A DNA stretch of 64,000 nt from Actinocatenispora thailandica (GTDB lineage Bacteria > Actinomycetota > Actinomycetes > Mycobacteriales > Micromonosporaceae): positions 3,470,198 through 3,534,197 of the forward strand of contig NZ_AP023355.1 of NCBI RefSeq assembly GCF_016865425.1, read 5' to 3'. This document shows positions 42,370 to 51,843 of this stretch, piece after piece (the stretch's first letter is position 1; each line of letters opens with the position of its first letter). The notes under the pieces are model-generated. The model saw nothing but the letters and a program-made list of their open reading frames with translations. It was not told the DNA's origin and did no database searches. Both the position numbers and the translations under genes were made by a program.

Positions 42370-45300
42370 AGTAGCTGGCCTCCGGGTGGTGCACGACGAG
42401 CGCGTCGGTCGACTGCTCCGGGGTCAGCTGGTACTCCTCGGACAGCGAGACGTTGATCCGCTCCGGGTCGAGCAGCGAGACGACCTTCGCCCGCTCCTCC
42501 AGGTCGGGGCAGGCCGAGTAACCGAACGCGTACCGGCAGCCGCGGTAGTCGGTCTTCAACATGCCGGCCAGATCACCCGGGTCGGACGCCGCGACGCTCT
42601 CCCCGCCGGGCAGCACCAGCTCGGTCCGGATCCGGCGGTGCCAGTACTCGGCGAGCGCCTCGGCGAGCTGCACCGACAGCCCGTGCACCTCCAGGTAGTC
42701 GCGGTAGGCGTTGTCGGCGAACAGCTTCGCGGTGTAGTCGCTGATCGCCTCGCCGACCGTGACCAGCTGGAACGCCACCACGTCCAGCTCGCCGGACTCC
42801 TTCGGGCGGAAGTAGTCGGCGATGCACAGCCGCCGCTCGCGGCGCTGCCGCGGCAGGGTGAACCGGGCCCGCTCGGAGTGCCCGTTCTCGTCCAGCACGA
42901 CCAGGTCGTTGCCCTCCGAGTAGCACGGGAAGTAGCCGTACACCACGGCCGCCTCGATGACCTTGTCGGCGGCCAGCCGGTCCAGCCAGTAGCGCAGCCG
43001 GGGGCGGCCCTCGGAGTCGGCGAGCTCCTCGTACGACGGGCCGTCACCGCCGCGGGTCGGCTTGAGGCCCCACTGCCCGAGGAAGGTGGCGCGCTCGTCC
43101 AGCATCGCCGCGTAGTCGCCCAGCGGGATGCCCTTCGCCACCCGGGTACCGAAGAACGGCGGTCGCGGCACCGCCACGTCGGTCGCGACGTCCGAGCGCA
43201 CCGACGCGTCGTACAGGTCGGGGGCGGTGTCGGTGACCATCGCCTGCTGCCGGGCGCGCCGCTCACGGCGCTTCGCCAGCTGCGCCTCGCGTTCCGGGTC
43301 GACGACCGGCGCACCGCCACGCCGGGCGGTCATCACCTTGTCCATCAGCGACAGACCCTCGAACGCGTCCTTGGCGTAGTGCACGTCGCCGTCGAACTGG
43401 CCGCGCAGGTCGTCCTCCACGTACGCCCGGGTCAGCGCGGCGCCGCCGAGCATCACCGGCCACCGCGAGTGCAGCCCGCGCGCCATCATCTCGGCCAGGT
43501 TGTCCTTCATCACCACGGTCGACTTGACCAGCAGGCCGGACATCCCGATCACGTCGGCCTGGTGCTGCTCGGCCGCCTCCAGGATCGCCGCGATCGGCTG
43601 CTTGATGCCGATGTTGACGACCGTGTACCCGTTGTTGGACAGGATGATGTCGACCAGGTTCTTGCCGATGTCGTGCACGTCGCCCTTGACGGTGGCCAGC
43701 ACGATCGTGCCCTTGCCGGAGTCGTCGGTGGCCTCCATGTGCGGCTCCAGGTAGGCCACTGCGGCCTTCATCACCTCGGCCGACTGCAACACGAACGGCA
43801 GCTGCATCTGCCCGGAGCCGAACAGGTCACCGACCACCTTCATCCCGTCCAGCAGGATGTCGTTGACGATGTCCAGCGCCTTGTACCCCTCGGCCAGCGC
43901 GGTGGCGAGGTCGTCGTCCAGGCCGTTGCGCTCGCCGTCGATGATGCGGCGTTTGAGCCGCTCGGTCAGCGGCAGCGCGGCGAGCTCCTCGGCCCGGCTG
44001 GCCCGGGCCGACGCCGCGTCGACGCCCTCGAACATCTCGATGAGTTTCTGCAGCGGGTCGTAGCCCTCCCGCCGCCGGTCGTACACCAGGTCGAGCGCGA
44101 CCTCGCGCTGCTCGTCCGGGATCTTCGACATCGGCAGGATCTTGCTCGCGTGCACGATCGCCGAGGACAGCCCGACCTGCACGCACTCGTGCAGGAACAC
44201 CGAGTTGAGCACCTGCCGGGCCGCCGGGTTGAGCCCGAACGACACGTTCGACACGCCCAGGGTGAAGTTGACCTCCGGGTACCGGGCATGGATGCGGCGG
44301 ATCGCCTCGATCGTCTCCAGCGCGTCGCGCCGAGTCTCCTCCTGGCCGGTGGACACCGGGAAGGTCAGGCAGTCGACCAGAATGTCCGCCGTCGACAGGC
44401 CCCAGTTGGTGGTCAGGTCCTCGATCAACCGGACCGCGACGCGTTCCTTCCACTCCGCGGTGCGGGCCTGCCCGTCCTCGTCGATGGTCAGGGCGACCAC
44501 CGCCGCACCGTGCTCGCGGATGATCGGCATGGCCCGGGCGAACCGGGACTCCGGCCCGTCGCCGTCCTCGTAGTTGACCGAGTTGACCACGCACCGGCCG
44601 CCCAGCGCCTCCAGGCCGGCCTCGATCACCGCCGGCTCGGTCGAGTCGAGCATGATCGGCAGCGTGCTCGCGGTGGCGAACCGGCCGGCGATCTCGCGCA
44701 TGTCCACGCTGCCGTCCCGGCCGACGTAGTCGATGCACAGGTCGAGCAGGTGCGAACCGGAGCGGGCCTGGTCCCGGGCGATCTCCACGCAGCCGGTGAA
44801 GTCACCGGCGAGCATCTTCTCCCGGAACACCTTCGAGCCGTTGGCGTTGGTCCGCTCGGCGATCATCAGCACGCCGGCGTCCTGCCGGAACGGCACGTGG
44901 TGGTACATCGAGGAGACGCCGGGCTCACTGCCCGGCGTCCGCGGCGCCGGGGTGAGGCCGGCGACCCGCTCGGCGACCCGGGCGAGGTGCTCGGGCGTGG
45001 TGCCGCAGCACCCGCCGACCAGCGACGCGCCGTAGTCGGACACGAACTCGTGCAGCGCCTCGGCGAGCTCGTCCGGGGTCAGCGGGTAGCGCGCGCCGTC
45101 CGGGGTCAGCTCCGGCAGCCCGGCGTTGGGCATCACCGACAGCCGCGCCCGGGCGTGCTGGGACAGGTAGCGCAGGTGCTCGGCCATCTCGGCCGGCCCG
45201 GTCGCGCAGTTGAGGCCGATGAAGTCGACGCCGAGCGGCTCCAGCGCGGTGAGCGCGGCGCCGATCTCGCTGCCGACCAGCATGGTGCCGGTCGTCTCGA

Positions 45301-45877
45301 CCGTGACGTGGCAGATCAGCGGTACCGTCAGGCCGGCGGCCGCCATCGCGCGCTTGGCCCCGATCACCGCGGACTTGGCCTGCAGCAGGTCCTGGCAGGT
45401 CTCCACGATCAGCGCGTCCGCGCCGCCGGCGATCAGGCCGGCGGCGGCCTGCTGGTACGAGTCGCGCAGCGTCGCGAAGGGCGCGTGGCCGAGGGTGGGC
45501 AGCTTGGTGCCGGGGCCCATCGAGCCGAGCACGAACCTCGGCCGATCCGGGCTGGCCCAGCCGTCGGCCACCTCGCGGGCCAGCCGGGCGCCCGCCTCGG
45601 CGAGCTCCGCGGTGCGCTCGACGATGCCGTACTCACCGAGGTTGCCGAAGTTCGCACCGAACGTGTTCGTCTCGACGCAGTCGGAGCCGGCCGCGAAGTA
45701 TGCGTCGTGGATGCCGCGCACCACCTCGGGCCTGGTCACGTTGAGGATCTCGTTGCAGCCCTCGTGCCCCTGGAAGTCGTCCAGGGTGGGGTCGGCGGCC
45801 TGCAGCATGGTGCCCATCCCGCCGTCGGCGAGCAGCACCCGGTCACGGACGATGTCCAAGAGCTTCGCGTTTGCCAC
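42356..45877 (-). CDS. metH: Cobalamin-dependent methionine synthase
   Basis: This 1173-residue protein transfers the methyl group from methyltetrahydrofolate to homocysteine through enzyme-bound cobalamin. All four modules are present: the homocysteine domain (about 1-310, zinc ligands in LNCATG and GGCCGTTP), the pterin domain (about 340-600), the B12 domain with DVHDIG around residue 733 carrying the cobalt-binding His, and the C-terminal reactivation domain ending RINVSLSEEYQLTPEQS. The length is normal for the family. GTG at 45877 sits six bases after TAGCCT, so the mRNA is probably leaderless. I found no cobalamin riboswitch upstream. It overlaps the end of the convergent methyltransferase. 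Confidence 0.97.
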   Translation of the reverse strand: MANAKLLDIVRDRVLLADGGMGTMLQAADPTLDDFQGHEGCNEILNVTRPEVVRGIHDAYFAAGSDCVETNTFGANFGNLGEYGIVERTAELAEAGARLAREVADGWASPDRPRFVLGSMGPGTKLPTLGHAPFATLRDSYQQAAAGLIAGGADALIVETCQDLLQAKSAVIGAKRAMAAAGLTVPLICHVTVETTGTMLVGSEIGAALTALEPLGVDFIGLNCATGPAEMAEHLRYLSQHARARLSVMPNAGLPELTPDGARYPLTPDELAEALHEFVSDYGASLVGGCCGTTPEHLARVAERVAGLTPAPRTPGSEPGVSSMYHHVPFRQDAGVLMIAERTNANGSKVFREKMLAGDFTGCVEIARDQARSGSHLLDLCIDYVGRDGSVDMREIAGRFATASTLPIMLDSTEPAVIEAGLEALGGRCVVNSVNYEDGDGPESRFARAMPIIREHGAAVVALTIDEDGQARTAEWKERVAVRLIEDLTTNWGLSTADILVDCLTFPVSTGQEETRRDALETIEAIRRIHARYPEVNFTLGVSNVSFGLNPAARQVLNSVFLHECVQVGLSSAIVHASKILPMSKIPDEQREVALDLVYDRRREGYDPLQKLIEMFEGVDAASARASRAEELAALPLTERLKRRIIDGERNGLDDDLATALAEGYKALDIVNDILLDGMKVVGDLFGSGQMQLPFVLQSAEVMKAAVAYLEPHMEATDDSGKGTIVLATVKGDVHDIGKNLVDIILSNNGYTVVNIGIKQPIAAILEAAEQHQADVIGMSGLLVKSTVVMKDNLAEMMARGLHSRWPVMLGGAALTRAYVEDDLRGQFDGDVHYAKDAFEGLSLMDKVMTARRGGAPVVDPEREAQLAKRRERRARQQAMVTDTAPDLYDASVRSDVATDVAVPRPPFFGTRVAKGIPLGDYAAMLDERATFLGQWGLKPTRGGDGPSYEELADSEGRPRLRYWLDRLAADKVIEAAVVYGYFPCYSEGNDLVVLDENGHSERARFTLPRQRRERRLCIADYFRPKESGELDVVAFQLVTVGEAISDYTAKLFADNAYRDYLEVHGLSVQLAEALAEYWHRRIRTELVLPGGESVAASDPGDLAGMLKTDYRGCRYAFGYSACPDLEERAKVVSLLDPERINVSLSEEYQLTPEQSTDALVVHHPEASYFNAR

Positions 45878-45883
45878 CCGCCA

Positions 45884-45889
45884 AGGCTA
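45884..45889 (-). promoter_or_regulatory. Leaderless -10 element for metH
   Basis: TAGCCT on the minus strand, then six bases, then GTG at 45877. This argues against 5' UTR control such as a riboswitch. Confidence 0.6.
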
Positions 45890-46066
45890 GCCGCGCGTCG
45901 ACCGCCTCGCTCGACCGGCACTCCTCGGCGGCCATGAGGTGGACGCCGGCCGGACACCGGCGCGACACCGCCCGGACACCCCCGGCGACCGCCTGATCGA
46001 ATGATCACTTTTGTACCGATATCGGCGTGTCGCTGGAGCGCCGCAGGCGGTGTCGGTGGCTCGACG

Positions 46067-46072
46067 TAGGCT
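46067..46072 (+). promoter_or_regulatory. Leaderless -10 element for PAC2 gene
   Basis: TAGGCT, then six bases, then GTG at 46079. A relatively AT-rich patch lies about 60 bases upstream. Confidence 0.6.
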
Positions 46073-46078
46073 GGCCGC

Positions 46079-46936
46079 GTGACCGAGTTCGACGGACTTC
46101 CCGTGCTGCGCTCCCCCGTGTTGATCGCCTCGTTCGAGGGGTGGAACGACGCCGCCGACGCCGCGACGGCGGTGGTGGACCACCTGCGCACGGCGTGGCA
46201 AGCGCACCTGATCGACCAGATCGACCCGGAGAGCTACTACGACTTCCAGGTCACCCGGCCGACGGTGACGATGTCCGAATCCGGCCCGGACGTGATCGAG
46301 TGGCCGACCAGCCGGTTCTACCTCTGCCGGCTGCCCGAGGCCGAGCACGACGTGGTCCTGCTGCGGGGCATCGAGCCGAACATGCGCTGGAAGAGCTTCT
46401 GCGACGACATCCTCGACGTGTGCCACCGGCTGGAGATCGACCAGGTGGTCCTGCTGGGCGCGCTGCTCGCCGACGTTCCGTTCAGCCAGCCGCTGCCGAT
46501 CACCGGTAGCGCCCGGGACCCGGAGCTGATGCGTCGGCTCTCCCTCGCCCCCACCAAGTACGAGGGGCCGACCGGCGTGGTCGGGGTGCTGCACGAGGCC
46601 GCCGAGCACGCCGAGCTGGACGTGATCTCGTTCTGGGCGCACGTGCCGCACTACGTCAGCCAGCCGCCCTGCCCGAAGGCCACGCTCGCGCTGCTGCACC
46701 GGGTCGAGGAGGTGCTCGACCTGCCGGTGCCGACCGGCAACCTGGAGGCCGACGCGGCCGACTGGGAGGAGCAGGTGCGCGAACTCGTCGCGTCCGACTC
46801 CGAGATCGCCGAGTACGTGCAGTCGCTGGAGCAGCGCGACGACGAGCCCGGCCTGGAGCCGCTGTCCGGCGACGAGATCGCCAAGGAGTTCGAGAAGTAC
46901 CTGCGGCGCCGCGGCGGCGGCCCCGCCGCCCGCTGA
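46079..46936 (+). CDS. PAC2 family protein
   Basis: This is a 285-residue protein of the PAC2 (proteasome assembly chaperone-like) family, widespread in actinobacteria. Typical parts are LIASFEGWNDAADAATAVVD near the start, VLLRGIEPNMRW, and the central GALLADVPFSQPLPITGSA. The C-terminus is acidic (SLEQRDDEPGLEPLSGDE). The role in bacteria is not settled. It is divergent from metH and probably leaderless. Confidence 0.9.
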   Translation: MTEFDGLPVLRSPVLIASFEGWNDAADAATAVVDHLRTAWQAHLIDQIDPESYYDFQVTRPTVTMSESGPDVIEWPTSRFYLCRLPEAEHDVVLLRGIEPNMRWKSFCDDILDVCHRLEIDQVVLLGALLADVPFSQPLPITGSARDPELMRRLSLAPTKYEGPTGVVGVLHEAAEHAELDVISFWAHVPHYVSQPPCPKATLALLHRVEEVLDLPVPTGNLEADAADWEEQVRELVASDSEIAEYVQSLEQRDDEPGLEPLSGDEIAKEFEKYLRRRGGGPAAR

Positions 46937-46946
46937 GCCCCGTCGC

Positions 46947-46964
46947 CGCGGCCGGTAGGCCGCG
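46947..46964 (+). terminator. Hairpin after PAC2 gene
   Basis: A seven-base GC stem with a four-base loop starts 10 bases after the PAC2 stop codon. It has no U tract, as usual in this kind of genome. Confidence 0.45.
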
Positions 46965-47101
46965 AGCCAGGTTGCCGCGGCCCGTCGGCCGCTGAGCGCC
47001 GTCGCGCCCGCCACGTCGGCCGGTGACCCGGAGCGCGGCCCACCGCTCGCTGCACGCGTCCGTGGCCCGCCGCCCGGCTGCCGGCGCGGCGGGCACGCCA
47101 T

Positions 47102-47124
47102 CCTAGGAAGCTAGGGCTTATGCT
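47102..47124 (+). promoter_or_regulatory. GntR operator CCTAG-N4-CTAGG next to -10 TATGCT
   Basis: Perfect five-base arms (47102-47106 and 47111-47115) lie four bases before TATGCT (47119-47124). A repressor here would cover the promoter, so the GntR-type gene just downstream is probably self-regulated. CCTAG also occurs near 40908, without the second arm. Confidence 0.55.
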
Positions 47125-47152
47125 CGCCGCAGCGACCCGAAGGAGGCGAGCC

Positions 47153-47959
47153 GTGACGATCAACCCCGGTACGGCGGAGGCACCCAGCAGGCAGATCGCC
47201 GAGCACCTGCGGGCGGCGATCCGCTCCGGTTCGCTGCAACCCGGCGACCGGCTGCCCTCGATCCCCTCACTGTCGGCGAGCTACGGGGTGGCCCGGCAGA
47301 CCGTGCAGCGCGCGTTCGACCAGTTGCGGGTCGAGGGGCTGGTGCTGACCAAGCCCGGCTCCGGCACGTTCGTGCGTGGCAGCCGGCGGCAGATGCACCG
47401 GCTGTCCCGCTCCCGGTACGGGCGCGCCCGGGGTTACCACCGCGACATGCCGGTGCGCTACCGCCAGCACCTCATCTCGGCCGGCACCGAGGCCTGTCCC
47501 GACGACGTGGCCCGCGCGTTCGGGGTCGAGGTCGGCACCCGGCTGGTGCTACGCCGGCACGTGCTCTACCTGGGTGACCAGCCGGCGGAGGTCGGCGCGA
47601 GCTGGTTGCTTCCGGCCGATGTCGCCGGCAGCGGGCTGGACACGCTCGACGCGCCGCGCGGTCCGCTCTACCTGGCCGTCGAGGAGGCCACCGGGCGGCG
47701 CTACACGAAGGCGAGCGACCACATCACGGCGCGCCAGCCGAGTCGAACCGAGGCGGAGCTGCTGCACATCCGGCCGGACACCCCGGTACTGGCGCTGCTG
47801 CACGTGGCCCGCGACGAGCAGGGCGCGGTGCTGGAGGTCAGCCAGGCCACCTGGCCGGGGCCGGGCACCATGCTGGTCGACGAGTACCCGGTGCCGCAGG
47901 GCCCGGACCGCCCCGATCCGCGCGAGGACGACGGCGGCTTCGACATCGTCCTGGCCTGA
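47153..47959 (+). CDS. GntR-family transcriptional regulator (HutC/UTRA type)
   Basis: These 268 residues start at GTG 47153 behind an ideal AAGGAGG. The N-terminal 75 residues are a GntR winged helix (RQIAEHLRAAIRSGSLQPGD, then SYGVARQTVQRAFDQLRVEG and KPGSGTFV). The rest is a UTRA-type ligand domain (VLRRHVLYLGDQPAEVGASW, then RTEAELLHI). HutC-type members respond to small metabolites; this ligand is unknown. The palindrome in its promoter suggests autorepression. Confidence 0.9.
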   Translation: MTINPGTAEAPSRQIAEHLRAAIRSGSLQPGDRLPSIPSLSASYGVARQTVQRAFDQLRVEGLVLTKPGSGTFVRGSRRQMHRLSRSRYGRARGYHRDMPVRYRQHLISAGTEACPDDVARAFGVEVGTRLVLRRHVLYLGDQPAEVGASWLLPADVAGSGLDTLDAPRGPLYLAVEEATGRRYTKASDHITARQPSRTEAELLHIRPDTPVLALLHVARDEQGAVLEVSQATWPGPGTMLVDEYPVPQGPDRPDPREDDGGFDIVLA

Positions 47960-48257
47960 CCGTGAGGATGCCGTTGCCAGCCTGATGGTGCCCGGCCGGA
48001 GCGCGGTGCGCTGCGCCGGCCGGGCGTCGAGTTGCGCTGACGAGCGGCGGCCGGAGCACAGTGTCGTGCAGAAGACGGCCTGGGAGACGGCGGGCCCGGG
48101 GAGACGACGACACCACGGCGGCGTCGGCCGGCCCGAGTGGTGGACGGTTCTACCATCCGACGGTGCGGATGTCCGAATCGGCGGGGCGGGTGACGATCCG
48201 CCGCCGGCGGCGCGGCGCCACCCACGACCTCTCCCCCGAGCAGAAACGAGTCCGGGC
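47960..48257. other. Intergenic region before epimerase-like gene
   Basis: 298 bases with no protein-like frame. It contains several GC-rich inverted stretches and a TACCAT about 100 bases before the next start. I see no specific operator or RNA element. Confidence 0.4.
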
Positions 48258-49178
48258 ATGACCACTGCCAGTACCCACGTCGTTCTCGGCGGCAACGGCG
48301 TCATCGGCCGCGAAACCCTGCGCGCGCTGATCGGTCTCGGTGTGCCGGCCGCGTCGGTCGGCCGCCGGCCGGCCGGCGTCGACCAGGTCCGGTCGATCAC
48401 CGCCGACCTGCTCGACCCCGCCGCCGTCGAGCGGGCCGTCGCCGGGGCGGAGGTCGCCTACCTCACCGCCGGGCTGCCGTACTCCGCCCGGGTGTGGGCC
48501 AACCAGTGGCCGGTCATCGTGCGGAACGCGATCGACGCGGCGATCGCGCACGGCACCCACCTGGTGTACTTCGACAACGTGTACGCATACGGACGGGTCG
48601 ACGGGCCGATGACCGAGCGGACGCCGGTCGACCCCAGCAGCCGGAAGGGGCGGGTGCGGGCCGCCGCGCTCGACCTGCTCGACCGGGCCGTCGCCGAACG
48701 CGGGCTGGTCCGCACCGTCGGGCGCAGTGCCGACTTCTACGGCCCCGGCGCGACCACCAGCGTGTTCAACACCTACGCGCTGGACCGGATCACCGCCGGC
48801 AAGGCCGGTATCTGGCTGTTCGACAGCGACCAACCGCACTCGATGTCCTACACCCCGGACATGGGCGCCGCGCTCGCGATCCTCGGTACCGACCCGGCGG
48901 CGCGCGGTCACGTCTGGCACCTGCCCACCGCGCCGGCGCTCACCGGCCGCCAGTACCTGGAACTCGCCGGTGGGCCGGGCCGGACCATGACCGCCGGGAC
49001 GATCCGGCTCGGCGCGCTGTTCGACGGTGGCGCCCGGGAGACGCTGGAGATGGGGTACCAGTACACCGCGCCGTACCTGTTCGACTCGACCGCGTTCGAG
49101 ACGGCGTTCTCGATGACGCCGACCCCGACGGCGGACGGCATCGCCGCCTCGCTCGGCGCGGTCCGGGCGGCCGGCTGA
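48258..49178 (+). CDS. NAD(P)-dependent epimerase/dehydratase-like protein
   Basis: A 306-residue extended-SDR protein. GGNGVIGRETL near residue 11 is the dinucleotide-binding glycine motif. NVYAYGRVDGPMTERTPVDP and GRSADFYGPGATT are typical of atypical SDRs that resemble nucleotide-sugar epimerases. The start at ATG 48258 has only a weak ribosome binding site. The substrate is unknown. It stands alone between the GntR-type regulator and mshC, and could be a target of that regulator. Confidence 0.85.
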   Translation: MTTASTHVVLGGNGVIGRETLRALIGLGVPAASVGRRPAGVDQVRSITADLLDPAAVERAVAGAEVAYLTAGLPYSARVWANQWPVIVRNAIDAAIAHGTHLVYFDNVYAYGRVDGPMTERTPVDPSSRKGRVRAAALDLLDRAVAERGLVRTVGRSADFYGPGATTSVFNTYALDRITAGKAGIWLFDSDQPHSMSYTPDMGAALAILGTDPAARGHVWHLPTAPALTGRQYLELAGGPGRTMTAGTIRLGALFDGGARETLEMGYQYTAPYLFDSTAFETAFSMTPTPTADGIAASLGAVRAAG

Positions 49179-49186
49179 CGCCACGG

Positions 49187-49340
49187 CCGCCCCAGGCCCG
49201 GCGCGACACCCCCGGCCGGCCCGGGCCCGACGCGGCACTCCCGGCCGACCCGGGCCCGGCGCGACACCCCCGGCCGACCCGGGCCCGACGCGACACTCCC
49301 GGCCGACCCGGGCCCGTGAGACTCCCGGCCGGTCCCCGGG
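49187..49340. repeat. 29-base GC-rich tandem repeats
   Basis: About five imperfect units of 28-30 bases (containing CGCGACACTCCCGGCCGACCC) lie between the epimerase-like gene and mshC. Each unit carries CCCGGGCCC, itself palindromic, so the array can fold strongly. It is contiguous without spacers. Confidence 0.65.
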
Positions 49341-49456
49341 CCCGCGACGCTTCCGGACGGCACCAGGTCAGCGCGAGCGCAACGGCCGGCGCACGGTTCG
49401 GCGCCGACGTCGTCGTGGGCGCCGGCACTGCTCCCGGCCGGTGCCCACGGCAGCGC

Positions 49457-50680
49457 TCAGAGGCGCACGCCGAGCAGCGCGTCGACCGCGTCGGCGACCA
49501 GCGCGGGCGCGGCCGTGTCGGTCCCCTCGGCGACACACCAGTCGTCGACGACGGCGAGCGCGCCCGGGGTGTCCAGGTCGTCGGCGACCCGCTCGCGCAG
49601 CCGGGACAGCAGCGCGGCGCCGTCCGGCCCGGCCGGCCGCGCCACCCCGGCCCGCCAGGCCGCGAGCCGCTCCCGCGCGGCGTCGAGCTGCCGTTCGGTC
49701 CACTCCCGGTCGGTGCGGTAGTGGCCGTCGAGCAGGCTGAGCCGGATCGCCGCCGGCTCCTCGCCGCGGGCCAGCAACGTCGAGACCAGCACCAGGTTGC
49801 CCTTGGACTTCGACATCTTCTCGCCCTGCCAGCCGATCATCCCGGCGTGCACGTAGTGCTCGGCGAACGGCCACGCCTCGGTCAGCGTCTCGGCGTGCGC
49901 GGCGGACATCTCGTGGTGCGGGAAGATCAGGTCGTTGCCGCCGCCCTGGACGTCGATCCGGTTGCCCAACCGCTGCAGCGCGATCACTGCGCACTCGATG
50001 TGCCAGCCGGGCCGGCCGGCGCCCAACGGGGAATCCCAGCTCGGCTCGCCCTCGCGGGCGGTGCGCCACAGCAGCGGGTCGAGCGGATCCCGCTTGCCCG
50101 CACGTTCCGGGTCGCCGCCGCGCTCGGCGGACAGCGCGAGCATCGTCTCCCGGTCGTAGTTCGACTCGTACCCGAAGCGCTTCGCGGCGGCCACGTCGAA
50201 GTAGACGTCGCCGGTACCGTCGTCGATCCGGTACGCGGCGTCGTCGGTGAGCAGTCGGCCGACCAACTCGGCGATGCGCGGAATGGATTCCACCGCGCCG
50301 ACGTAGTGATCCGGCGGCAGCACCCGCAACGCCGCCATGTCGCTGCGGAACAGCTCGGTCTCCCGCTGGGCCAGCGCCACCCAGTCGATGCCGTCGCGCT
50401 CCGCGCGCTCCAGCAGCGGGTCGTCCACGTCGGTGACGTTCTGCACATACCGCACCGGGTGACCGTCGTCCCGCCAGGCACGGTTGATCAGGTCGAACGC
50501 GATCATCGTGGCGGCATGACCGAGGTGGGTCGCGTCGTACGGCGTGATGCCGCACACGTAGAGCCGGGCCACGTCGGCAGGTGCGGCCGGGCGCACCGAC
50601 CGGCTCGCCGTGTCGTACAGCCGCAGCTGCGTTCCGGTGCCGGGAAGACGGGGCAGCTCGGGCGCCGACCAGGTATCCAT
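49457..50680 (-). CDS. mshC: Cysteine--1-D-myo-inosityl 2-amino-2-deoxy-alpha-D-glucopyranoside ligase (mycothiol biosynthesis)
   Basis: This 407-residue class-I cysteinyl-tRNA-synthetase-like enzyme joins cysteine to GlcN-inositol with ATP, the third dedicated step of mycothiol synthesis. [17 protein letters not shown] holds the zinc Cys and the HIGH-like signature, [11 protein letters not shown] a further zinc ligand, and EKMSKSKGN the KMSKS loop. It lacks the long anticodon-binding tail of true CysRS. The ATG at 50680 is six bases after TACGCT. The presence of mshC marks the organism as a mycothiol-using actinobacterium. Confidence 0.96.
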   Translation of the reverse strand: MDTWSAPELPRLPGTGTQLRLYDTASRSVRPAAPADVARLYVCGITPYDATHLGHAATMIAFDLINRAWRDDGHPVRYVQNVTDVDDPLLERAERDGIDWVALAQRETELFRSDMAALRVLPPDHYVGAVESIPRIAELVGRLLTDDAAYRIDDGTGDVYFDVAAAKRFGYESNYDRETMLALSAERGGDPERAGKRDPLDPLLWRTAREGEPSWDSPLGAGRPGWHIECAVIALQRLGNRIDVQGGGNDLIFPHHEMSAAHAETLTEAWPFAEHYVHAGMIGWQGEKMSKSKGNLVLVSTLLARGEEPAAIRLSLLDGHYRTDREWTERQLDAARERLAAWRAGVARPAGPDGAALLSRLRERVADDLDTPGALAVVDDWCVAEGTDTAAPALVADAVDALLGVRL

Positions 50681-50686
50681 ACCGCC

Positions 50687-50692
50687 AGCGTA
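50687..50692 (-). promoter_or_regulatory. Leaderless -10 element for mshC
   Basis: TACGCT on the minus strand, six bases, then the ATG at 50680. Confidence 0.55.
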
Positions 50693-50808
50693 ACGACAGC
50701 CACCGATACCCACCCGGTACCGGGTGGGGGTGAGCGTCGGCACACTCCCCCGGTTCGCCGGCGGCGATGGGAAACAATCTTGCCGAGCACAGGGAGGGTG
50801 GTACACCG

Positions 50809-51792
50809 ATGGGCGAGATCGCCGAGCTGACGCGCTTCACGGCGCTGGCACCGGAGCAGACCGGCTGGCTGGCCGAGCTGGCCGCCGCGACCGGCCCCGA
50901 CGTGGCGCTGCCGGACGAGACCGAGGCCCGCCGGCTCCTCACGCTGATGCAGATCCCCGCCGGCGACCACGCCGAGGCGCTCGCCGCCGCGCCGGATCCC
51001 GACCGGGACCCGCAACTGTGGTGGTTGCTGCAGCACGGCCGGCGGCTGCTCGCCGAGCGACTCGGCGACCAGGCACCGCTCGCCCGCTGGCCGGAGCTGC
51101 CGGACCGGCTCGGCGCCGCCGGCCGCTGGTTCTACCTGTGGACGTTCCTCGCCGCCACCCCGCAGCTGCTGGCCTACCACCAACGGCACGGTGTCGACGC
51201 CGCGGTCAGCGCCGCGACGCTGGCCGACCTGGGTTCGAAGGCGGTGCTGCGTCGCCGCACCCGGGGCGCCCCCGGGCTGGACAAGCAGGACTGGTTCACG
51301 CTGCACCACCGGGGCCTGCTGTACGCGCTGGGCCGGCTGCAGTTCAACGTGTCCCGGATCCGTGACGAGGCCGCCGACCTCGCGCCCGGCACGCCGTGCC
51401 TCGGCACCCACATCCCGGAGACCGGCCCGATGACACCGGCCGACTGCGACGCGTCGTTCGCCGCCGCGCCGGAATTCTTCGCCGCGCACTTCGGCACCCG
51501 GTACCGGATCGCCACCTGCACCTCCTGGCTGCTGGACGATCAGCTCGCCGAGTACCTGCCGGCCGGGTCGAACATCCTGCGCTTCCAGCGGCGGTTCCGG
51601 CTGGTCGACGAGCCGTTCGCGGCCAGCCTGGACGGCGATGCGAACGTGCTGGAGTTCGTGTTCCGCCGGGTCGACCCGGACCTCGACGCGCTGCCCCGGG
51701 ACACCACGCTGCAACGCGCGGTCGTCGACCACCTGCGGGCGGGCCGGCACTGGCGGGTCCGGACCGGCTACCTGCATCTGGCCGCGGACTGA
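50809..51792 (+). CDS. GNAT-like acyltransferase domain protein
   Basis: A 327-residue protein. ATG at 50809 is chosen because GGAGGG lies upstream; another in-frame ATG is 42 bases earlier. The N-terminal 130 residues fit the small helical domain of actinobacterial two-part acyltransferases. The C-terminal half ([10 protein letters not shown], then [20 protein letters not shown] and [19 protein letters not shown]) fits the GNAT-like C-terminal domain. Substrate and reaction are not known. It is divergent from mshC and convergent with the SCO1664-type gene. Confidence 0.8.
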   Translation: MGEIAELTRFTALAPEQTGWLAELAAATGPDVALPDETEARRLLTLMQIPAGDHAEALAAAPDPDRDPQLWWLLQHGRRLLAERLGDQAPLARWPELPDRLGAAGRWFYLWTFLAATPQLLAYHQRHGVDAAVSAATLADLGSKAVLRRRTRGAPGLDKQDWFTLHHRGLLYALGRLQFNVSRIRDEAADLAPGTPCLGTHIPETGPMTPADCDASFAAAPEFFAAHFGTRYRIATCTSWLLDDQLAEYLPAGSNILRFQRRFRLVDEPFAASLDGDANVLEFVFRRVDPDLDALPRDTTLQRAVVDHLRAGRHWRVRTGYLHLAAD

Positions 51793-51843
51793 GTCAGACC
51801 GGGGGCCAGGTCAGGCCGGGGGCCGGGCAGGGCCGGGGGCAGG

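Noticed and set aside
42386..45937. Plus-strand open frame opposite metH
   Set aside because: MetH is complete and unmistakable on the minus strand.
45878..46078. Cobalamin riboswitch upstream of metH
   Set aside because: No recognisable B12-box and no leader between the -10 element and the start codon.
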